A stretch of 13,212 bases of DNA from Phenylobacterium sp. (GTDB lineage Bacteria; Pseudomonadota; Alphaproteobacteria; Caulobacterales; Caulobacteraceae): contig JANXXA010000031.1 of the NCBI GenBank assembly GCA_025350885.1, positions 1-13,212 of the forward strand, written 5' to 3'. Both the position numbers and the translations under genes were made by a program. The notes below the pieces were generated by a model. The model did not search any database, had not been told where the DNA came from, and saw nothing but the letters and a program-made list of their open reading frames with translations. Shown here in pieces: positions 5,398 to 11,890 of the stretch; positions within the stretch are counted from its first letter, which is position 1, and each line of letters begins with the position of its first letter.

Positions 5398-6303
5398 TCA
5401 GGTCGTCGCCGCGAGGCGTGCGCGCCGCCGCAGCGCCGCGCCGGCCAGGCCGACGCCCGCCAGCATCAGCCCCCAGCCGGCCGGCTCCGGCACGCTGGCC
5501 GAAACCAGGGTCGGGTCGAAGTAGCGGTTGTTCACCAGATAGCTTCCGGCGTTCACCGTCACACCGCCCGGCAGGTTGAAGACGTCCGACCCGGTCGGCA
5601 GTGCGAAGGTGTGGCCAAACTCCGAGCGGGCCGACGCGCCGGGTCCGCTGATGATGTTGCCAACCTCAAGGCCCATCGCGAAGAAGGTCGGCGTGTTGAG
5701 CGAAACAATTACGGTTGGGCTACGCAATAACGCGTGGGGCGCTGGGCCTAGCACGCCGCTTTCGAGACCGAAATTGTTCTCCACGAACAGACTGCCGCCG
5801 TCGCCGTTGAGATTCTCCTGGATCTGGAACGTGCCGGCCAACACAACGAAGGCGCGAAAGCTGGCGAAGGCTTGAGTGAAGACGAGCGGACTGCCTAAAG
5901 CGGCGTTGAGAATGCCGTCAACCAAGACGTTGACGGACACCTCCGCCTCCGTGGCGGTGTGATCCGATGATGTAAAGACCAGGAAGTCGGAATAGGTGGC
6001 GACAGCGGCCGGTAGCGCCGGGGTGCTGGTTCCGCCGAAGGTCGCGGAACGGGCCGTGGCGCCGACATGGCCCGCCCCGGCGAATGCCGTCGCGGTAAGG
6101 ACGCCGAACCTGTCGCCGCAGGTCAATGCAAGCGAGACAACGCTAGACCCGGTCTGGGTCTTGGCTTCGCCGCAGCTGCCGATGCTGCCGCTCGTTGCAC
6201 CCACCGACCCGGTCAGGATGGGGGCCGCCCCCGCGACGGATGGCGCGGTCAAGGCCGCCAACGCAAGGCCGCCAACGATCAACGGCATCAGGATCGGGCG
6301 CAT
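5398..6303 (-). CDS. Secreted PEPxxWA-CTERM protein 2
   Basis: This 301-residue paralogue of the neighbouring protein is also a predicted exosortase substrate. The ATG at 6303 has GGAG 8 nt upstream and opens a signal peptide of about 26 residues (to VAGAA). The body shares blocks with protein 1: FTS-D-TAT--EVSVN--VDGILNAA (109-136), SPTVIVSL (195-202), LPTGSD-FNLPGGVTVNAG (235-253), and two cysteines 18 residues apart (C44, C62). The sorting tail is VPEPAGWG (271-278), a hydrophobic stretch to about 291, RRR (292-294) and seven residues before TGA, the expected short form. Overall the two proteins are much less alike than the DNA flanking their genes. The kinase gene starts divergently 177 bp upstream. 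The function of the mature domain is unknown. Confidence 0.87.
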   Translation of the reverse strand: MRPILMPLIVGGLALAALTAPSVAGAAPILTGSVGATSGSIGSCGEAKTQTGSSVVSLALTCGDRFGVLTATAFAGAGHVGATARSATFGGTSTPALPAAVATYSDFLVFTSSDHTATEAEVSVNVLVDGILNAALGSPLVFTQAFASFRAFVVLAGTFQIQENLNGDGGSLFVENNFGLESGVLGPAPHALLRSPTVIVSLNTPTFFAMGLEVGNIISGPGASARSEFGHTFALPTGSDVFNLPGGVTVNAGSYLVNNRYFDPTLVSASVPEPAGWGLMLAGVGLAGAALRRRARLAATT

Positions 6304-6390
6304 GACGGTCACTCCGTTGTCCGAAGGGGCGCGCCGGACGCTGCCGGCCCCCTCGGATCGACCAAACCGTACCGCGACCAGGAGTGGTCT

Positions 6391-6436
6391 TCCCATTGGC
6401 CGGATGGCCTAGCCAGATGGCCCATCGCCTTGCACG
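6391..6436. promoter_or_regulatory. 46-bp duplicated upstream element, copy B (between PEP-CTERM 2 and the kinase)
   Basis: Second copy of 5235-5280, with three substitutions. It carries TTGGCC (6396) and ATGGCC at 6404 and 6417, keeping the 13-bp direct repeat but with GG in place of AT between the first two boxes. It lies about 88-133 bp upstream of PEP-CTERM gene 2 and 45 bp before the divergent kinase start, so it could serve both directions. It ends in tcgccttgcacg (6425-6436), which matches ALDH 4119-4130 at 11 of 12 positions and marks the duplication breakpoint. Confidence 0.5.
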
Positions 6437-6480
6437 CGTGGCGGATCGGTCCAACATGCCGCGAGGGGAGAGAAAAGCGG

Positions 6481-7755
6481 ATGCTGCGGGCCTTACCGGT
6501 TCATCTGATCGCGATGGCGTCGCTGATCGCCTGGGCCATCTTTCTGCCGATGCTGATCGGTCCGTCGCTTCCAGACCGGAACCGCAATCTCGTCTACGGC
6601 TTGACGGCCCTCTATGTGCTGGCCTGGCTGACCCTGCTCTCGGTCAGTGTGCTGCGGCGGGGCTCCGAGCCCGAGGTGCTTGCCTCGCAAGCCGGGAACC
6701 GCCTGGTGATCTGGGGCGGCAACGCTGTCATCATCATTGGATTCTGGCTGGCCATGCCCTACGCCGACGAGGCCGTGCGCATGCTGTGTGTTGCGGGCGC
6801 CTTCGCCACCGTGGCGACCGAGGTTCTGGGCGCCATCGAACGGCCCCCCACGCGGCGCCGGATCGTCGTCTCGCCTCTGGCCCTGCCGATCTCGACGGCG
6901 CTCTACTTCGTCGTCCACTGGGACCGGTTCTCGCTCATCGTGGCGCCATTTTCGATCGCCTACGCTTTTAACGTCATGACCTTGCGCGCGGTGGTGCAGC
7001 GGGCGGTCGACCGCACCCATGACGCGCGCCAGGCGGCGGAGGCGGCGCTGGTGCAGGTCGCCGCTGAGCGGGACGCGAAGACCCGCTTCCTGACCTCGGC
7101 CAGCCATGATCTCGGCCAGCCGTTGCAGGCCGCGCGGCTGTTCTTCGACCAGGCGATGCGCGCGCCCGACGCCGCTCGCCGCGAGGCCGCCGCGCGGCGG
7201 GTGACCTGGGCGTTCGATGCGACCGAACAACTGCTGCGCCAGATGCTCGACCACCTGCGGCTGGAATCCGGCGTCGTCGAGCCACACCTCAGCCAGCTCG
7301 CTTTGGGGCCGCTCATCGCCCGCGTCGCCGAGATGCACGAGCCGGCGGCGCGGCTGGCCGGCGTCACCCTGCTGGCCTTGCCCAGTCGCTTGCGGGCCAC
7401 CGCCGACGTCGCCCTGCTTGAGCGCGCGCTTGGCAATCTTGTCAGCAACGGGATCCGCCATGCCAAGGCGCGCCGCCTGCTGATCGGCGCGCGGCGCCGG
7501 GCGGGCCGCGTGCGCCTGTGGGTGATCGACGACGGGGTGGGAATTTCGCCGGCCGACGCGCCGCAGCTGTTTGAGGATTTCGTCCAGGGGTCCGACCATG
7601 GCGACGAGATACGCGGCGGTTTCGGCTTGGGCCTGGCCTCGGCGCGGCGCATGGCCGGGCTGATGGATGGCGCCGTGGGCCTCGACCCGAAATGGCGCCA
7701 AGGAAGTGCGTTCTGGCTTGAACTTAACCTGACTGAAGCCCTAGCCCCCGGATAG
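6481..7755 (+). CDS. Membrane sensor histidine kinase
   Basis: This 424-residue kinase probably autophosphorylates on H209 and passes phosphate to the adjacent regulator. The N-terminal half has about six hydrophobic segments (8-28, 37-57, 75-93, 101-118, 129-147, 150-168) with very short loops, so sensing probably occurs within the membrane. A linker helix (170-200) leads to the H-box SASHDLGQPLQAARLFF (206-222), then the N-box NLVSNGIRHA (319-328), G1 box IDDGVGI (349-355), F-box LFEDFVQG (363-370) and G2 box GGFGLGLA (379-386). SHDLGQPL is typical of kinases paired with NarL/FixJ regulators. There is no receiver domain. The open frame extends far upstream, but that part overlaps PEP-CTERM gene 2 antisense. 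The ATG at 6481 has a purine-rich GGGGAG, somewhat far at 12-13 nt. The response regulator follows after 40 bp. Confidence 0.92.
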   Translation: MLRALPVHLIAMASLIAWAIFLPMLIGPSLPDRNRNLVYGLTALYVLAWLTLLSVSVLRRGSEPEVLASQAGNRLVIWGGNAVIIIGFWLAMPYADEAVRMLCVAGAFATVATEVLGAIERPPTRRRIVVSPLALPISTALYFVVHWDRFSLIVAPFSIAYAFNVMTLRAVVQRAVDRTHDARQAAEAALVQVAAERDAKTRFLTSASHDLGQPLQAARLFFDQAMRAPDAARREAAARRVTWAFDATEQLLRQMLDHLRLESGVVEPHLSQLALGPLIARVAEMHEPAARLAGVTLLALPSRLRATADVALLERALGNLVSNGIRHAKARRLLIGARRRAGRVRLWVIDDGVGISPADAPQLFEDFVQGSDHGDEIRGGFGLGLASARRMAGLMDGAVGLDPKWRQGSAFWLELNLTEALAPG

Positions 7756-7795
7756 TCCACCGCCTACGATACGGGCTCGAGGGCCGGCGGCGCGT

Positions 7796-8428
7796 ATGAA
7801 GACCTGCCTGATCTGTGACGATCACGCGATGATGCGCGAGGCGCTGGCCGGCGCCGTGTCGCTGGGCTGGCCCGACGCCGAGATCACCCAGGCTGCCGAC
7901 TATCCCGCTGCCTGGGCGGCCGCGGCCGACACCCCCGACCTGATCATCAGTGATCTGATCATGCCGGGCGCCAGCCCACTTGTGGGGATCGGCAAGCTGC
8001 GTGCTGTCGCACCTCACACGCCGATTCTGGTCATCACCGGTAACGAGGAGGACGCGGTGCTGCTGGCGCTGTTCCGGCTCGGTATTGCCGGCTTCGCGCC
8101 CAAGACCTCAAGGAGCGCCATCATCGAGGCCGCAATCCACTTGGTTCTGGCCGGTGGTCGCTATCTGCCGCCGCGCATCGTCGAGCTGGCCGCGCGTGGC
8201 GAGGCCGTCAGCGAGATGGCGGTCGCGGCCTTCGCCGTGCGGCTCACTCAGCGCCAGACCGATGTCCTGACGCGGATCGCCACAGGAGACTCCAATAAGC
8301 AGATTGCCCGGGACCTCGACCTCTCGCCGGCGACCATCAAGGCCCACACCGCCGCGGCCATCGCCGCCCTGGGCGCGGTCAACCGCACCGAGGCCGTGGT
8401 CAGGGCCCGCGCGATGGGCTTGATCTGA
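7796..8428 (+). CDS. LuxR/NarL-family response regulator
   Basis: This 210-residue DNA-binding regulator has an N-terminal receiver domain (1-120) with acidic residues D8 and D9, phospho-acceptor D53 (ISDLIMPG), T81 and K103 (PKTS). A short linker leads to a C-terminal LuxR helix-turn-helix (about 149-206: LTQRQTDVLTRIATGDSNKQ, then IARDLDLSPATIKAHTAAA). All phosphotransfer residues are intact. It starts 40 bp after the kinase stop on the same strand and is probably its cognate partner. The Shine-Dalgarno (GAGGG) is rather distant, about 12 nt. Its targets are unknown; nearby candidates are the two PEP-CTERM genes and the kinase operon itself, via the duplicated 46-bp element. The stop lies 1 bp from the convergent nhaA stop, with no visible terminator between. 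Confidence 0.93.
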   Translation: MKTCLICDDHAMMREALAGAVSLGWPDAEITQAADYPAAWAAAADTPDLIISDLIMPGASPLVGIGKLRAVAPHTPILVITGNEEDAVLLALFRLGIAGFAPKTSRSAIIEAAIHLVLAGGRYLPPRIVELAARGEAVSEMAVAAFAVRLTQRQTDVLTRIATGDSNKQIARDLDLSPATIKAHTAAAIAALGAVNRTEAVVRARAMGLI

Positions 8429-8429
8429 C

Positions 8430-9620
8430 TTAGTCCTGGGGTTCGCGCGCCCGCCGCGCGGCGCTGAACGCCAGGACGGTCATGCCGGCCAGGGTCGACA
8501 ACAGAGAGCCCACGACCACCCCGATCCTCACCTGGGCTTCGGCGGCGGGGTCGGAGAGCGGGAACGCCAGCTGGCCGATGAACAGGCTCATGGTGAAGCC
8601 GATGCCGCAGAGCAGCGACAGGCCGTAGAGCTCGGCCCATCGGGCTCCGGTCGGCCGCCGCGCGAGCTTCAGTCCGATCACCAGGGCCGTGGCGCCGAAG
8701 ACGCCGATCTGCTTGCCCAGGAACAGCCCCGCCGCCACCCCCAGCGCGATGGGTCCGAAGAGGTCGGGAAGGCCCAGGCCGCGGATCGAAAACCCCGCGG
8801 CGGCAAAGGCGAACAGCGGCAGGATGAAAAACGCCACATAGGGGTGCAGGCCCTCCATGACGTCCTCGAGCACCCCGGGCCGGCCAGGCTTGCGGGGCTC
8901 CAGCGGGATCATCGCCGCGGCCGCGACGCCGGCGATCGAGGTTGAGATCCCCGACTTGAGGGTGAACGCCCAGACGATCAGGAAGCCGATGCCGTAGAAC
9001 AGGTAGGGCGCCTTTCGCCAGCGACCGAGCAGCCCCATCAGCGCCAGCCCGGCGATCGCCCCGCCGACCGCGGCCAGCCGCACATGGCTGGTGAACAAAA
9101 GGCCGATCAGACCCACCGCGCCCAGATCATCGACGATGGCCAGGGTCAGCAGAAAGACCCGCAGGTTGGCCGGCAGCTTCGGGCCGGCCACCGCCAGCGC
9201 GGCAATGGCGAAGGCGATGTCGGTGGCGACCGGCACGGGCCAGCCCTGCGGCGCCCCGCCGGCGCCGGCGTTAAAGGCCAGGTAGACCAGGGCCGGCCCG
9301 ACCATGCCGCCCAGGGCCGCCAGCACCGGAAGGGCCAGCCGCCGCGGATTGGCCAATTCGCCGCGGACAATCTCGTATTTGATTTCCAGCCCGACGACGA
9401 AGAAGAAGATCGCCATCAGCCCTTCCTTGATCCAGTCGAGCACCGCAAGGGTCTCGCGGAATCCGCCGATCTGGATCGTCACCGGGGCGGCGATAAAGCC
9501 GAAATAGGCATGCGCCCAGGGCGAGTTGGCGAGCCCGATCGCCGCCAGAGCCGCGACCGCCAGGATCAGCCCCGAGGCGCTCTCGGTCTTTAGGAAATCC
9601 AGCGTGATCCGCTTGGCCAT
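8430..9620 (-). CDS. nhaA: Na+/H+ antiporter NhaA
   Basis: NhaA is an inner-membrane antiporter that exports Na+ (or Li+) in exchange for about two H+, for pH and sodium homeostasis. The protein is hydrophobic throughout, with about 12 likely membrane segments. Family signatures are clear: FFFVVGLEIKYE, ATDIAFAIAAL with D134, and AIVDDLGAVG with D164 and D165. These aspartates correspond to the Escherichia coli transport residues D133, D163 and D164. FLGKQIGVFG carries the likely lysine counterpart late in the protein. With the ATG at 9620 the product is 396 residues and numbering matches E. coli within one. Alternative starts lie at 9635 (ATG) and 9677 (GTG); none has a convincing Shine-Dalgarno. 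It is divergent from the gene at 9701. Confidence 0.95.
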   Translation of the reverse strand: MAKRITLDFLKTESASGLILAVAALAAIGLANSPWAHAYFGFIAAPVTIQIGGFRETLAVLDWIKEGLMAIFFFVVGLEIKYEIVRGELANPRRLALPVLAALGGMVGPALVYLAFNAGAGGAPQGWPVPVATDIAFAIAALAVAGPKLPANLRVFLLTLAIVDDLGAVGLIGLLFTSHVRLAAVGGAIAGLALMGLLGRWRKAPYLFYGIGFLIVWAFTLKSGISTSIAGVAAAAMIPLEPRKPGRPGVLEDVMEGLHPYVAFFILPLFAFAAAGFSIRGLGLPDLFGPIALGVAAGLFLGKQIGVFGATALVIGLKLARRPTGARWAELYGLSLLCGIGFTMSLFIGQLAFPLSDPAAEAQVRIGVVVGSLLSTLAGMTVLAFSAARRAREPQD

Positions 9621-9700
9621 GGCTTCGGTTAGCATGGCGGCGCGCGGGCCGCTAAGGTATCCGCCGAGGCCGCCCACGAGAGGCGGCGGAGGATCCGACG

Positions 9701-10264
9701 ATGCGATTGAGCCAACCCCGTTTCATGCCCCTGAGCGACGCCGAACTGACGCCTGAACAGGCCGAGGCGCTGGAGCCCATGCGCCCGGGACCGGTGCTGA
9801 ACATCTTCCGGACCCTGGCCCGCGCGCCCAAGGCGCTGACCCGCTTCAACGCCTGGGGCGGCTATGTACTGTCCAGGCGCAACGACCTGCCGGCGCGGGA
9901 GCGGGAGATCGTCATCCTGCGCACCGGCTATCTCTGCAAATCCGGCTACGAGTTCACCCAGCATACGCGGATCGGCCTGCAATCGGGACTGACCGAGGAC
10001 GAAATCAGCCGGATCAAGACCGGCGCCGAGGCGGGCTGGAGCGCGGCGGACGCGGCGCTGATCCGGGCGACGGACGAGCTGCACGCCGACCAGTTCATCG
10101 GCGAGGCGACCTGGGCCGCGTTGGGTGCGCACTTCACCGACAAGCAGCGGATGGATGTGGTGTTCACCACCGGCCAGTACACCCAGGTGTCGATGATCCT
10201 GAACACCTTCGGCGTGCAGCTCGACGAAGGCCAGACCCTCGACCCCGACCTTAAGGGGTTCTGA
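9701..10264 (+). CDS. Carboxymuconolactone decarboxylase (CMD)-family protein
   Basis: This 187-residue protein belongs to the CMD/AhpD-like fold. The core is LPAREREIVILRTGYLCKSGYEFTQHTRIGL (63-93), with the conserved arginine-rich helix, C79, E84 and H88, which correspond to the usual proton-relay positions. It has one cysteine only and so lacks the CxxC of AhpD peroxidase partners, making a disulfide reductase role unlikely. Many such proteins are decarboxylase-like or of unknown function. GGAGG lies 8 nt before the ATG. The SDR begins 2 bp after its stop, so the two are probably translated from one message and may act in the same catabolic step. The family is certain and the substrate unknown. 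Confidence 0.88.
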   Translation: MRLSQPRFMPLSDAELTPEQAEALEPMRPGPVLNIFRTLARAPKALTRFNAWGGYVLSRRNDLPAREREIVILRTGYLCKSGYEFTQHTRIGLQSGLTEDEISRIKTGAEAGWSAADAALIRATDELHADQFIGEATWAALGAHFTDKQRMDVVFTTGQYTQVSMILNTFGVQLDEGQTLDPDLKGF

Positions 10265-10266
10265 GC

Positions 10267-11067
10267 GTGGCCGGCCGGCTGGAGGGCAAGGCCGCGGTGG
10301 TGGTCGGGGCCGGCCAGACGCCGGGCGAGACCATCGGCAACGGTCGCGCCATGGCCGTTCTGTTCGCCCGCGAGGGAGCCCGAGTGCTCTGCGTTGATCG
10401 CATCGCCGAGCGGGCCGAAGAGACCGTGGCGATGATCGTGGCTGAGGGCGGGACCGCCTCGGCGCTGGCCGCCGACATCACCAAGGCGGCCGATTGCCAG
10501 ATGATCGTCGATGAGGCCAAGGCTCGACTGGGCCGCCTCGACATCCTGATCAACAACGTCGGCATCGGCGGCGGCGACGCCCCGGCGCACCGGTTGGAGG
10601 AGGCGGTGTTCGACCGCATCCTGTCGGTAAACCTGAAGGGCATGTGGCTGACCCTTAAGGCGGCCCTGCCGGTGATGCGCGAACAGGGCGGCGGCGCCAT
10701 CGTCAACATCTCCTCCCTGGCGGCGGTGGGCGGCGGTATCCAGCTGGCCTACGAGGTCTCCAAGGCGGGTGTGAACCGGCTGACCACCTCCGTCGCCCAG
10801 TCGAACGCGCGCTATGGGATCAGGGCCAACGCCATCATGATGGGCTATATCGACACCCCCATGGCGGTCAGCGGCATCGCCGCGGCGTCGGGCCGCTCCA
10901 CCACCGAGGTCCGCGCCGAGCGCGACGCCCGGGTGCCCCTGCGCGGCAGGATGGGCACGGCCTGGGACACCGCCTACGCCGCCCTGTTCCTGGCCTCCGA
11001 CGAAGCCCAGTTCATCACCGGCGAGACCCTGCGCGTCGATGGCGGCATGGGTACGCGGATCGGGTGA
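10267..11067 (+). CDS. SDR family oxidoreductase
   Basis: This 266-residue short-chain dehydrogenase has a GTG start at 10267, supported by AGGGG about 8 nt upstream and a 2-bp gap from the preceding gene. Cofactor-binding features are a long glycine loop, GAGQTPGETIGNGRA (14-28), D44 after beta-2, AAD near 70 and NNVGIGGG (96-103). Catalytic residues are N122, S149 or S150, Y162 and K166 (AYEVSKAG). The acidic residue D44 suggests NAD+ preference. The C-terminus, ETLRVDGGMG, is typical of the family. The loop between the first and last glycines is longer than the standard TGxxxGIG. Coupling with a CMD-family protein suggests breakdown of a small hydroxy- or keto-compound, which cannot be specified. 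Confidence 0.92.
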   Translation: MAGRLEGKAAVVVGAGQTPGETIGNGRAMAVLFAREGARVLCVDRIAERAEETVAMIVAEGGTASALAADITKAADCQMIVDEAKARLGRLDILINNVGIGGGDAPAHRLEEAVFDRILSVNLKGMWLTLKAALPVMREQGGGAIVNISSLAAVGGGIQLAYEVSKAGVNRLTTSVAQSNARYGIRANAIMMGYIDTPMAVSGIAAASGRSTTEVRAERDARVPLRGRMGTAWDTAYAALFLASDEAQFITGETLRVDGGMGTRIG

Positions 11068-11210
11068 ATGTCGGCGCCCCGCCGCTCACGGCGCGACGCG
11101 GACGCCGAGGCCATCGCCGCCACCAAACATCGATATGCATTTCGGTTGCCGGACCAGGAATAGTCTGCATGCTGGCCTGGGCCGTCGGGGCCACAAGGGG
11201 GAGACGAGCA

Positions 11211-11738
11211 ATGTCAGGCTTCACGCGAACCGCCGCCACGGTGTTGGCTGCGGCAATTTCCTTTGGCGCATCTTCGTCGATGACTCAGGCCGCGACCAAG
11301 GGACCGCCTTCGGCCTCGGTGGAAGGCGTCTGGAAGATCGCCAAGGTCGTCACGACCGGCGCAAACGCCGCGACGATCGCCAACCCGCAGCCGAGCCTGA
11401 TTATCTTCCATCGGGGTTACTACGGTTATGTGAGCGCAGGGGAAAAGCCCCGCACGGCGTCGGCGACGCCCAAAGACCCCGACAAACTCACCGACGGCGA
11501 AAAGCTCTCCCGCTACGAGGAATGGGAGCCGCTCACCGGTCAGGCCGGCGCCTACGAGGTCAAGGGGACCACCCTCATCCGCCATCCCATCGTCGCCAAG
11601 AACGTGAGCGTGATGACGACAGACGGACCGATCATGCAGGAGCTCAAGCTCTCCGGCGACTCGCTGGTTCTGATTTCCAAGTCGGCCGCCGGTCGACCTG
11701 CGAGGGAAACGCGCACGACGCTGACGCGCGTCCGATAG
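11211..11738 (+). CDS. Secreted lipocalin-like domain protein
   Basis: This 175-residue protein has a signal peptide (positive SGFTRT, hydrophobic TVLAAAISFGA, cleavage near residue 27). The open frame extends upstream to 11064, but the ATG at 11211 is chosen because GGGGAG lies 7 nt before it and a signal peptide begins there. The mature part resembles lipocalin-like domains (Lipocalin_5 type): an initial GVWKI strand (39-43), then PSLIIFHRGYYGYVSA (61-76), and SRYEEWEPLTGQAGAYEVKG (100-119) before RHPIVAKN. Such proteins are assumed to bind small hydrophobic ligands in the periplasm, but none has been assigned for this subgroup. It lies 143 bp after the SDR, with its own possible promoter. 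It has no cysteines. Confidence 0.82.
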   Translation: MSGFTRTAATVLAAAISFGASSSMTQAATKGPPSASVEGVWKIAKVVTTGANAATIANPQPSLIIFHRGYYGYVSAGEKPRTASATPKDPDKLTDGEKLSRYEEWEPLTGQAGAYEVKGTTLIRHPIVAKNVSVMTTDGPIMQELKLSGDSLVLISKSAAGRPARETRTTLTRVR

Positions 11739-11890
11739 TCCGTTTTCGCTTGGGTACTGCAGGTTTCGAGTCGTTGGCGCGCCCGGCGGCCCACCTCGAT
11801 TTGGGACGACGCCGCGGCGATACATCGTCCTGGACCTGATGAAGCTCTCTCGTCGTTGCCCAATGGACGCAAAGCGCCCATCTCGCATCC

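Larger units (their letters stand above)
5281..5450. repeat. Left flank of tandem unit B
   Basis: Second copy of 4131-4298, about 98% identical, with two extra bases (tg, 5419-5420). It comprises the ALDH remnant, the terminator and the last codons of PEP-CTERM gene 2. Confidence 0.95.

Noticed and set aside
6493..7701. 402-codon minus-strand frame opposite the histidine kinase
   Set aside because: It is an antisense shadow rich in Arg, His and Gln, with no motif; the kinase boxes on the plus strand are complete.
9621..9700. Possible Caulobacter-type -10 (GCTAAGGT near 9651) in the nhaA/CMD divergent gap
   Set aside because: No matching -35 was found at suitable spacing, and a single weak box in GC-rich DNA is not enough.
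11039..11839. 266-codon plus-strand frame overlapping the SDR end and the lipocalin-like gene
   Set aside because: It is out of frame with the lipocalin-like gene, lacks a ribosome binding site and signal peptide, and has no sensible composition.
11739..11890. Possible degenerate intergenic repeat or small gene between the lipocalin-like gene and selO
   Set aside because: Only vague resemblance to palindromic intergenic repeats; no clear arms, terminator or start signal could be traced.
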